From Myxococcota bacterium (GTDB lineage Bacteria; Myxococcota_A; Bradymonadia; UBA7976; UBA1532), in assembly GCA_963169045.1 (NCBI GenBank), contig CAUJDF010000094.1:49080-113079 (forward strand): a DNA stretch of 64,000 nucleotides, given 5' to 3'. Within the stretch, counting starts at the first letter, position 1, and each line of letters starts with the position of its first letter. A program made the translations under genes and the position numbers. The notes beneath the pieces were generated by a model, which saw nothing but the letters and a program-made list of their open reading frames with translations, searched no databases and was not told the DNA's origin. This document shows positions 52,620 through 60,374 of this stretch, piece by piece.

Positions 52620-54397
52620 GGGGGTTGATCCTGCTTCTGACCGGTGCGCTCGTCGTCGCGTGCGGCGGCGGCGGCGGCGAGAGCGAAGGCCCGCCCACGA
52701 CGCGCCCCGACGGCGGACCGCGCCCCGACGGCGAGCCGGGCCCGGATCCCGACGGCGGCCCCGACACCGCCCCCAACGCCGAGGGGCAGGCGCGCCTCTT
52801 CGGCGGGCGCGAGGTCGTGCCGGTCGCGATCGAGATCGACGAGGCGGGCATGCTCGCCTTCCGCGAGGAGCCGCGGCGCGACTGGCTGCCCGCCCGCATC
52901 ACCGTCGACGGCCAGGTCTTCGACAAGGTGGGTCTGAAGCTGAAGGGTGGGCGCGGGAGCTTCCGCGGCATCGATCAGAAGGCCGCCTTCAAGGTTGACC
53001 TGAACCGGTTCGACGAAGACGCGAACCTCTACGGGCTCAAGAAGCTCACGTTCAACAACATGATCCAGGACCCGACGAAGATGCGCGAGCGGCTGGCGTC
53101 GCTCGCCTTCGCCGAGCTCGGGCTGCCGGCAGCGCGCGTGGGCTACGCCGAGATTACGGTGAACGGGAAGCCCTACGGCCTCTACGCGCACGTCGAATCG
53201 ATCGACGGCGTCTTTCTGAAGCGTCACTTCCCGCGTGGACACAATGGGAACCTGTACGAAGGGTCCGACGACCAGGACCTGGTCCTGCGGTTCCTCGATG
53301 CGTTCGACCAGGACGCCGGTAAAGACGAGTCGCGAGACGATCTGCGTCACTTGATCGAGACACTGAACACGGCGACGCCGGCCACGTTCGAGCGTGACGT
53401 GGGGGCGATCGTCGACCTCGATCAGATCCGTCGGTTCTTCGCAGCGGAGATCCTGACAGGCCACTGGGATGGATACGCCCAGCTGCGCAACAACTACTAC
53501 GTGTACAGGCGCTCCGACACGGGTCGGTTCGTCTTTCTACCTTGGGGAACGGACCAGGCCTGGCAGCGCACGTCCGATGCGTTTCGGGGTCCCGGGCGAC
53601 TGTTCCGCCTCTGCATGGACTGGACGGTATGCCGTCTGCCCTACGCCGAGACGGTGCGCGCCGTGGCGGACCGCCTCGAGGCGTTCGACTGGGCCCGAGA
53701 GATCGCCGCGCTGAAGGCGCTCACCGAAGCGCCGTTCGAGCGCGACGACCGGACGCCGACGAAGCCGCAACAGCGCCTCGACGGCATCGCGAAGCTCGAG
53801 CAGTTTCTCGCCGAGCACCCGCAGCGCATCCGCGACTCCCTGCGCTGCCTCGATCCGGCCGCCGACGCCGACGGCGACGGCGTGATGGCCTGCGCGGGCG
53901 ACTGCAACGACGCCGACCCCACCGTCTACCCCGGCGCCGACGACGGCTGCGACGACGACCGCGACCAGGACTGCTCGGGCTTCACCGACGACGGCCCTTC
54001 GTGCGCGCCGTGTCGCCGCGTCCGCTCGCCCCGCGGGGTCGAGTTCCTGCTCTGCCACCGGCTCGAGCGATACACCGTCGCCGTCGAGCTCTGCGAAGAG
54101 CACGGCGCCCTGCTCGCCAGCGTCCGCGACGAGGCGGAGCACGCCTTCCTGCGCGACGCCGCCTTCGCGCGCCGCCGCGCCAGCTGGTACATCGGCCTGA
54201 CCGACCGCGCGGAGGAGGGCGAGTTCGCCTGGGACGACGGCGCCGATACCGGCTTCACGCGGTGGGCGCCGAACGAGCCGAACAACCAGGGTGGGCTCGA
54301 GGACTGCGTCTCTCTCCGCCCCGACAGCGACGACGGGACGTGGAACGACGTCTACTGCGGCAGCTACCTGCCCTCGATCTGCCGGGTGCGGTTGTGA
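52616..54397 (+). CDS. CotH-family lipoprotein fused to a MopE-like motif and a C-type lectin domain
   Basis: 593 residues, ATG 52616 within ATGA. Lipobox LVVAC (Cys ~16), a Gly/Asp/Pro-rich spacer, then a CotH domain ~65-400: LKLKGGRGSFRGIDQKAAFK, KLTFNNMIQDPTKMRERL, YGLYAHVESIDGVFLKR, LTGHWDGYAQLRNNYYVY, VFLPWGTDQAWQ (Gly where the neighbour has the first Asp of WDxD). A DADGDGV/ACAGDCNDADPTVYPG Asp/Cys motif follows (~420-460). The last ~125 residues are a C-type lectin fold: YTVAVELCEEHGALLASV, ASWYIGLTDRAEEGEFAWDD, WAPNEPNNQGGLEDCVSL, WNDVYCGSYLPSICRV, with EPN and WND positions for calcium/sugar binding. Presumed surface kinase with a carbohydrate-binding module. Confidence 0.92.
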   Translation: MRGLILLLTGALVVACGGGGGESEGPPTTRPDGGPRPDGEPGPDPDGGPDTAPNAEGQARLFGGREVVPVAIEIDEAGMLAFREEPRRDWLPARITVDGQVFDKVGLKLKGGRGSFRGIDQKAAFKVDLNRFDEDANLYGLKKLTFNNMIQDPTKMRERLASLAFAELGLPAARVGYAEITVNGKPYGLYAHVESIDGVFLKRHFPRGHNGNLYEGSDDQDLVLRFLDAFDQDAGKDESRDDLRHLIETLNTATPATFERDVGAIVDLDQIRRFFAAEILTGHWDGYAQLRNNYYVYRRSDTGRFVFLPWGTDQAWQRTSDAFRGPGRLFRLCMDWTVCRLPYAETVRAVADRLEAFDWAREIAALKALTEAPFERDDRTPTKPQQRLDGIAKLEQFLAEHPQRIRDSLRCLDPAADADGDGVMACAGDCNDADPTVYPGADDGCDDDRDQDCSGFTDDGPSCAPCRRVRSPRGVEFLLCHRLERYTVAVELCEEHGALLASVRDEAEHAFLRDAAFARRRASWYIGLTDRAEEGEFAWDDGADTGFTRWAPNEPNNQGGLEDCVSLRPDSDDGTWNDVYCGSYLPSICRVRL

Positions 54398-54439
54398 CCC
54401 GCCACTGAAGCCGTTGGACGAGCCACTCGCGGGGCGGGG

Positions 54440-55501
54440 TCAGTGGGGTGGGGGCATCTCGCCGCCGCCCATGCCGGGCAGCGGGAAGGGCGGCATGCCG
54501 CCGTGGACGGGCATGCCAGCGGGGGGCGGAGCGGCGGCGGCCTCCTCCTTCTTCACGAAGTCGTTGGCCGTCTTCTCGCGGGCGCTCTTGGTGGCCCAGT
54601 CCGAGACGAGCACCACGAAGTCCTGGCCGTCGGCCTTGACGTAACGCGCGTCGTCCTTGGCGGCGCCGATCGTGTAGGTCAGCGTCTTCGAGGCGGCCTG
54701 GTCGTCGGTGTAGGTGAGCGTGACCTTCGTCGCGCCGGCCTCGAGCCCGTGCGCGGCCTCCACCGTCTTCGTCACCGGCGCCTTCATCGTCAGGCGCGCG
54801 ACGCTGCTGGCGAAGCTCTTCGCCTGCGCCTGGTCGAGCGCCTCGCCCGCCGGGAGCTCGGCCAGCTGCCAGTCCTCGCCCTCCTTGCGGAAGCTCAGGC
54901 TGCCGCTCGGGTTGGCGACCTGGATCTCCTTGAGCTTCGCCGCGTCGACCTTCACCAGCTCGGTGTCGACGTAACTGCTCACGCGGCCGCTGATGGCCGC
55001 CTCGCTGACGCCACGCCCGCGGAAGACCTCGGCGGCGTCCGCGAACCGGGCGTGGATGCTGGCGCCCGGCCCGGAGCCGATCACCAGCGCCTTCGTCTCG
55101 CCACCGGCGGTGATCTTCACCTTGCGGCTCCACACGTCGTCGCCGACGCGCAGCGCGTTGTGGTTGGCCTTCTGGGTGCCGACGGGCTCGCGCACCTTCA
55201 GGTCGGCGAGCTTGCCGACGAGCTCCTCGACCTTGTCCTTCTTCGCGGGGAAGCCGCCCGCCGTCGCGACGATCCAGGCGTCGCCCTGCTTCTCGAGGCG
55301 GAGGGTCTCCGCCGCGTCGGTGCCGACCGGCTTCTCCGTGATCTCGAGCGCCGTCACCGCCGCCTTGTCGAGATCGAGCAGCGGGCGCGGATCGGGCAGC
55401 TTGTTGCCGCCGCTCGCGTTCCAGGTGACGAACGCCAGCACGATCTGCAGCGCCAGCGCGCCGACGAGAATGCCCTGCAGCTTGCCGTTGCGAGTGCTCA
55501 T
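54440..55501 (-). CDS. DUF4340-family protein of the Gld-like ABC operon
   Basis: 353 residues, one N-terminal membrane helix (ILVGALALQIVLAFVTWNAS), then two repeated DUF4340-like segments (AAVTALEITE, VREPVGTQKANHNALRVGDD, KVDAAKLKEIQV, LTYTDDQAASKTLTYTIGAA), and a Pro/Gly/Met tail. ATG 55501 overlaps the TGA of the permease. Proteins of this type follow gldA/gldFG-like genes in many Gram-negatives. It is periplasmic; role unknown. Confidence 0.88.
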   Translation of the reverse strand: MSTRNGKLQGILVGALALQIVLAFVTWNASGGNKLPDPRPLLDLDKAAVTALEITEKPVGTDAAETLRLEKQGDAWIVATAGGFPAKKDKVEELVGKLADLKVREPVGTQKANHNALRVGDDVWSRKVKITAGGETKALVIGSGPGASIHARFADAAEVFRGRGVSEAAISGRVSSYVDTELVKVDAAKLKEIQVANPSGSLSFRKEGEDWQLAELPAGEALDQAQAKSFASSVARLTMKAPVTKTVEAAHGLEAGATKVTLTYTDDQAASKTLTYTIGAAKDDARYVKADGQDFVVLVSDWATKSAREKTANDFVKKEEAAAAPPPAGMPVHGGMPPFPLPGMGGGEMPPPH

Positions 55502-58395
55502 GCCGCCCGCGCCTCCTCGGTGGCGATCGGCAGCGGGGCGACGCGGCGGCGGCGCGTCAGCGCCATCGCCACGAGCGCGGCCCAGATGCCGAACGCGACG
55601 CCGTAGATCGTCTTCTCCCAGGTGCCGTAGCTCCACTCGTCCGCGGACGGCGTGCGCAGCGTCCACGCGAACGCGCCCGCCGAGCGGATCTGGAGCAGAT
55701 CGGTGTCTTCCATCGCCCAGTCCACGAGGTTGCGGACGAGGACCATGTTGCCGCGGTACGCGCCGCCGCCCATCTGCTGGCCGAGCTGCGCGACGAGGTC
55801 GGAGGCGAACTCCGACGAGCCGACGACGACGAGGCGTGCGTCGGGCAGCGACTCCTTGAGCGTGCGCCCGGTGGCGTCGCCTTTCTTGTCGCCGGCCTGC
55901 GCCGCCGCCGCCTTTTCGAAGACGGGCGACGGCTTGTTCGCGAACGCGCTGGTGAACGTCCCGCCGAGCGTCACCGCCACCGGCTGCGCGGCGCGCGGCG
56001 CGTCGGCCGGCGCGCCGAAGCCCCCCTGCGGGAACTTCTGGAAGTCGGGCTGCAGATCTGCGGACTCGTTGAGCCACGTCTCCTTCGAGGTCTGCAGCAA
56101 CGTCTCGCTCGTGACGCCTTCCTTCGCCGTCACCTTGAGCGGCGAGGCCCAGGTCATGGCGATGCTCGGCACGCCGGCGAGCGCCATGTGGCCCTCTTTG
56201 AAGCCCTCCTGACGGATGTCGGGGAAGAACGGGTAGGGCATCAGCTCGATGCGCTCGAGCACGAACATGCCGCGCTGCTCGCGCACCGGCACCGGGAACC
56301 GCGCGTTCTGCGGGTCCATGACGAAGGCGTCATCGACCTCCACGCCGTAGTTCTTCAGCAGGTCGAGCAGCGAGGCGTCGGCCTTCTCGGCCTTGAGCCC
56401 CTCGCGGTCGACGTCGATGGCGTACGCGCCGGCCAGCGCGACGACCTTGCCGCCCTTCATCAGGTATTGGTCGAGCGCGAACTGCTGCTTGTCGGTGAGC
56501 TTGCCCGGCTGGGCAACGATCAGGACGTCGACGTCGTCGGGGATGTAGCCGTCTTCGCCCTCGACGCGCTTGAACGTGTACTCCGCCGAGAACATCTGCT
56601 CGATCGCCCGGTACTTCGGGGGCTTCTGCGGCTGCTGGAACTGCGGCGGCAGCTGGGGGTTGAAGTTGTTCTCCGGCTTGGCGGTCATCAGGCCGACCGT
56701 CTTGAGGAAGCCGGGGGTGGCCCGCTTGATCGCCGCCTCGATGGTCGACTTGATGTCCGCTTCGCTCAGGCCCTCGCGCGGGAAGATGCGCTCGAGGCGG
56801 TCGCCGCTCTGCACCAGCAGGTGCATGTAGAACGTCTGCTCGCCGAAGAGGTCCGCCGCCATCGGCTTGAAGCCGTACTTCCGGGCGAGCTCCTCCTTGA
56901 GGCCGGCCTCGGCGTCCGGGTCCTTCTCGTCGTAGACGAAGTGGCCGCCGCTCTTCTCGGCGAGCTCCTTGGCCACCTTGGACACGCGCTCCGGGATCTC
57001 CTTGAACTCGTCGGGGAGGGTGCCTTTGGTCACGTAGGCGGTCAGTGTGACCTTCACGTCGGGGCTCATGCCGGCGAAGGCCGACTCCAGGCTCTGGAAC
57101 CCCTGGCTGACCTTCTTGATCGCCCGCGTCAGGTCGTACTCGAGGTTCTTCAGGCGCACGTCGACGTCGCTCTCGGTGGCGTGCACCTCGATCAGCTCGT
57201 CGAAGCCGAGGACCTCGTACTCGTCGCCGTACTTCACGACGAGGTGGAAGTAAGAGTTGACGACCTTGTCCTCCATGCGGCTCTGGATCCGGAAGGGCAC
57301 GGTCTTCACGCCGTACTGCTGGTTGATCTCCTCCTGCAGCGGCTCGTTCGTCGCGGGATCGACCACCTCGACCTTCACGCGCCCGTCGCCCGCGAGCTCG
57401 TACTCGCGCAGCGCGTCCTTCACCTGCGGCACGAGCGGCGCCAGCAGCGGGTGCGTCTCCTGCGAGATGTAGGCGCTGATCGTCAGCGGCTCCTCGAGCT
57501 GCTTCACGATGTTGCGCGTGGAGTCGGCGAGGCCGAAGCGGCCGCTGGTGGTCAGGTCCATGCGCAGGCTGGTCATCGGGGTGAGCCAGACGTTGGCGGC
57601 GAGCGCGTTGGCGCCGACGAGCGCCATCGTGACGAGGCGCGCGCGGCCGCGCGAGCGGCCCTCGGCCGACGCCCGGTCGGCGCGCTTGCGCTCGACGTAA
57701 TGAACGTTCAGCACGAGGAAGAACGCCGCCAGCGAGCCGAAGTACACGATGTCGCGCAGCGAGACGAGCCCGCGCTCGATGTAGTGGAACCGGCTGCCGG
57801 TGCCGATCGCGCGCGCCACCTCGGCCAGGTCGGCGCTCATGAGGCCCGCCACCGCGTCGGAACCGATGAGGTACAACAGGCCGCACACGACGATCGACAG
57901 CATCAGGGCCACGAGCTGGTTGTCGGTCACCGCGCTCAGACACAGGCCGATGGCGGCGTAGGCGGCGGCCACGAGCAGCGACGCGAGGTAGCCGGCCAAG
58001 ACCGTGCCCCAGTCGAGGTTGCCGAGGCTGGCGACCATGAAGGGCAGCGTCAGCGTGCCGAGCAGGGCGCCGCCCACGAGCAGCATCGTGCCCAGGAACT
58101 TGCCGAGCACGAGGTCGCGCGTGCGCACCGGCAGCGTCACCAGCACCTCGAACGTGCCGGTGCGCTGCTCGTCGCTCCACTGGCGCATCGTCAGCGCCGG
58201 CACGAGCAGGATCAGCATCAGCGGCAGCGCGCTGAACAGCGCCTGCAGGCTGGCGAGGCCCTGCGCGAAGAACCGCTCGACGGTGAAGAAGTTGACGAAG
58301 AGGGCGGCCCAGAACAGGGCCAGGAAGATGTGCGCCACCGGGGAAAGGAACGTGGCGCGCAGCTCCTTGCGCGCGATCGTCCAGACGCTGCTCAT
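55498..58395 (-). CDS. GldF-GldG fusion: ABC permease plus auxiliary Gld domain
   Basis: 965 residues. Residues ~1-235 are an ABC-2 permease with six helices (WTIARKELRATFLSPVAHIF, GTFEVLVTLPVRTRDLVLGK). Residues ~255-940 correspond to the GldG/ABC auxiliary protein (RMDLTTSGRFGLADSTRNIV, PLTISAYISQETH, DDVDVLIVAQPGKLTDKQQF, ARLVVVGSSEFASD), with a final helix near the C terminus (IYGVAFGIWAALVAMAL). In most genomes the two are separate genes. It starts inside the stop of the ATPase and ends inside the start of the DUF4340 gene. The transporter role may involve lipids or surface polymers; gliding is not established outside Bacteroidetes. Confidence 0.92.
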   Translation of the reverse strand: MSSVWTIARKELRATFLSPVAHIFLALFWAALFVNFFTVERFFAQGLASLQALFSALPLMLILLVPALTMRQWSDEQRTGTFEVLVTLPVRTRDLVLGKFLGTMLLVGGALLGTLTLPFMVASLGNLDWGTVLAGYLASLLVAAAYAAIGLCLSAVTDNQLVALMLSIVVCGLLYLIGSDAVAGLMSADLAEVARAIGTGSRFHYIERGLVSLRDIVYFGSLAAFFLVLNVHYVERKRADRASAEGRSRGRARLVTMALVGANALAANVWLTPMTSLRMDLTTSGRFGLADSTRNIVKQLEEPLTISAYISQETHPLLAPLVPQVKDALREYELAGDGRVKVEVVDPATNEPLQEEINQQYGVKTVPFRIQSRMEDKVVNSYFHLVVKYGDEYEVLGFDELIEVHATESDVDVRLKNLEYDLTRAIKKVSQGFQSLESAFAGMSPDVKVTLTAYVTKGTLPDEFKEIPERVSKVAKELAEKSGGHFVYDEKDPDAEAGLKEELARKYGFKPMAADLFGEQTFYMHLLVQSGDRLERIFPREGLSEADIKSTIEAAIKRATPGFLKTVGLMTAKPENNFNPQLPPQFQQPQKPPKYRAIEQMFSAEYTFKRVEGEDGYIPDDVDVLIVAQPGKLTDKQQFALDQYLMKGGKVVALAGAYAIDVDREGLKAEKADASLLDLLKNYGVEVDDAFVMDPQNARFPVPVREQRGMFVLERIELMPYPFFPDIRQEGFKEGHMALAGVPSIAMTWASPLKVTAKEGVTSETLLQTSKETWLNESADLQPDFQKFPQGGFGAPADAPRAAQPVAVTLGGTFTSAFANKPSPVFEKAAAAQAGDKKGDATGRTLKESLPDARLVVVGSSEFASDLVAQLGQQMGGGAYRGNMVLVRNLVDWAMEDTDLLQIRSAGAFAWTLRTPSADEWSYGTWEKTIYGVAFGIWAALVAMALTRRRRVAPLPIATEEARAA

Positions 58396-59348
58396 GCGGC
58401 CACCTCACGCTGGCGGGCGACGAAGCGGTCGTGCTCCTCGCGATAACGGTTCTCGAGGCTGCTGCTCTCGGGCGAGACGCTGCGGACGCTCCAGCCGCGC
58501 TCGGCGGCGGCGGCCACGATGGCCGGGGTCGGCTCGGCGGCGCCCTCGAAGGCGACCTCCCAGACGTCGAAGGCCGGCGCGGCGGGATCGGCGCCCACGC
58601 GCCGCGCGCCCTTCACGCCCGACAGCCCGCCGAGCACGCGGCCCACGTCCGCCGTGTCGTTCCTCAGCGAGACGCGCACACGCGCCGCCTCGAGGTAGGT
58701 GGCGATGTCCGCGTCGACGACGAGCTTGCCGCCCATCATCATCAGGACCCGCTTGCACAGCACCTCGACCTCGCGGAGGTTGTGCGTCGACAGGATGACG
58801 GTGCTCGTCTCCGCCAGCTGACGAACCAGGCGCCGGATCTCGTCGTTCTGGACGGGATCGAGGCCGTTCGTCGGCTCATCGAGGATGAGCAGCTCGGGCT
58901 GGTGCAGGATGGCCTGGGCGATGCCCACGCGCTGCCGGAAGCCCTTGGAGAGGCTGCCGATGCGCTGCGTCAGCACCTTGACGAGACCCGTGGCGCGCAC
59001 GGCGCGGCCGATGGCGTCGAGCCGCCTCTCGGGCGGCACCTGGCGCAGCTCGGCCATCATGACGAGGTACTCCTGGACGAGCATCTCGGGGTACAGCGGC
59101 GCGTTCTCGGGCAGGTACCCGATCTGGCGCTGGACACCCAGCCGGTCCGAAAGGACGTCCTTGCCGCCGACGGTGATCGTGCCGGCAGTGGGCTCGAGAT
59201 AGCCCGTGATCGCCTTCATGACCGTGGTCTTGCCGGCGCCGTTGTGGCCGACCAGCCCCACGATCTCGCCCTTCGCGATCTCGAAGGACACGTCGCTTAC
59301 GGCCGTGATGTCGCCGTACCGTTTGACGAGGCTCTTCACCGAGATCAT
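58392..59348 (-). CDS. ABC transporter ATP-binding protein (GldA-like)
   Basis: 318 residues, ATG 59348. Walker A GHNGAGKTTVMKAITGY, signature SLSKGFRQRVGIAQAILHQ, Walker B LLILDEPTNGLDPVQ, switch His in VILSTHNLREVE. The ~90-residue C-terminal extension is typical of ABC-2 export ATPases. It energises the fused permease encoded next (ATGA overlap). Gene order ATPase, permease-auxiliary fusion, DUF4340 is that of Gld-type exporters. Confidence 0.95.
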   Translation of the reverse strand: MISVKSLVKRYGDITAVSDVSFEIAKGEIVGLVGHNGAGKTTVMKAITGYLEPTAGTITVGGKDVLSDRLGVQRQIGYLPENAPLYPEMLVQEYLVMMAELRQVPPERRLDAIGRAVRATGLVKVLTQRIGSLSKGFRQRVGIAQAILHQPELLILDEPTNGLDPVQNDEIRRLVRQLAETSTVILSTHNLREVEVLCKRVLMMMGGKLVVDADIATYLEAARVRVSLRNDTADVGRVLGGLSGVKGARRVGADPAAPAFDVWEVAFEGAAEPTPAIVAAAAERGWSVRSVSPESSSLENRYREEHDRFVARQREVAA

Positions 59349-59408
59349 GGGTGATTACCCCTCTTCTCCTGGTGGCGTGGAAATCCTGCGGCGCCGAACA
59401 CGCCGCCG

Positions 59409-59427
59409 GGGCGGGAAAATTCCGCCC
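59409..59427 (-). terminator. Hairpin just after the acyltransferase stop
   Basis: GGGCGG-GAAAATT-CCGCCC, perfect 6-bp arms (extendable with one bulge), starting four bases after the stop at 59431 on the minus strand. No T-tract follows. It separates the acyltransferase from the ABC operon. Confidence 0.35.
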
Positions 59428-59430
59428 GCG

Positions 59431-60246
59431 TCAGCTCGAGCGCGAAGCCATGTAGACACGTTCGCGCGCCGCGCAAGCCCGAATTCCGTCCATCATCCGC
59501 TCGACGATCGCGCGGTGGACCTCGCGGGTCGGGGACTGGTCGTAGAGGTCGTCGAGCGCGAGCGACGGCCCGAAGAAGACGCGGATGGGCTCGGACCGCT
59601 CGGGCGCGAGCCGCCGGCGCGACTGCTCGACGAGGTCGTGGGCGAGGCCGTTGACGAAGAGCGGGACGACCGTGGCGCGCGCGCGGTGGGCGATGATGCC
59701 GGCCCCGGGCTTCGGCTCGAGGAAGGCGTACGGGTCGTCGGTCTTGTTGCGCCGGCCCTCGGGGTGGATGGCGACGATCGTGCGCGGCGACCACCGGAGC
59801 AGATCGGCGCAGCGGTCCATCGCATGGCGGTTCAGGCCCGCGCGCTGGTCGCGGAAGACCGGCGGATACATCGCGTAGCCGGCGATGCCGGCGTTGAGCA
59901 CGCTCCCGAGCGGGTGGTCGTAGAAGAACGCGCTGCGCACCGGGCAGTACAGGAACGGCTTCTCGGCGCGGTGATCCCAGATGTGGAGCGCCGCCGCGTA
60001 GAAGTCGAAGTACGTCCGGTGGTTGGCCACGAGCAGCAGCGAGCGGTCGTGCGGCACGTGCTTCGCGCCGTCGACCTCGAGCAGCGCCCGCGCGATCGCC
60101 CCCATCCAGCGGTGCGAGGTGGAGGTGAGCCAGGCGGTGGCGGCGGCCTTCAGCATCGGGTGCTCGTTGACCGCGGCGCCCATCCGGTAGGCGAGGCGTT
60201 CCAGGCGGCCGAGATCGCGCCAGATGTCCGGTTCCGGGAGCTTCAC
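59431..60246 (-). CDS. 1-acylglycerol-3-phosphate acyltransferase-like (PlsC family)
   Basis: 271 residues from GTG 60246. The acyltransferase motifs are VANHRTYFDFY (the HX4D motif with catalytic His and Asp) and IAIHPEGRRNK (His in place of the usual Phe of FPEGTRS). There is little hydrophobic sequence beyond a short N-terminal helix. It should acylate lysophosphatidate or a related lipid acceptor in the inner membrane. It lies 82 bp ahead of the ABC operon on the same strand but probably forms its own unit given the hairpin downstream. Confidence 0.88.
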   Translation of the reverse strand: MKLPEPDIWRDLGRLERLAYRMGAAVNEHPMLKAAATAWLTSTSHRWMGAIARALLEVDGAKHVPHDRSLLLVANHRTYFDFYAAALHIWDHRAEKPFLYCPVRSAFFYDHPLGSVLNAGIAGYAMYPPVFRDQRAGLNRHAMDRCADLLRWSPRTIVAIHPEGRRNKTDDPYAFLEPKPGAGIIAHRARATVVPLFVNGLAHDLVEQSRRRLAPERSEPIRVFFGPSLALDDLYDQSPTREVHRAIVERMMDGIRACAARERVYMASRSS

Positions 60247-60318
60247 GGCGGCGCAGTCTGCCAGAGCCCCCCGAAAAACGACAAGCGCGGGGCCGCCCGG
60301 AGTGCAACCCGGCGCCCT

Positions 60319-60347
60319 TTCGACGGTTCGCCGGAGCGCGTTAGACT
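60319..60347 (+). promoter_or_regulatory. Weak candidate promoter of the repeat lipoprotein
   Basis: TTCGAC (60319-60324), 17-bp spacer, TAGACT (60342-60347, four of six -10 matches). The leader would be about 20 bases and includes GGAGG at 60362-60366. The -35 is poor. Confidence 0.3.
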
Positions 60348-60374
60348 CGCGCCGTTTTTCGGGAGGAATTCGAG

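Noticed and set aside
54402..54446. A terminator between the lectin and DUF4340 genes (CCACTGA/TCAGTGG)
   Set aside because: The arms are only 7 bp, 31 bases apart, and one arm lies over a stop codon; too weak to call.
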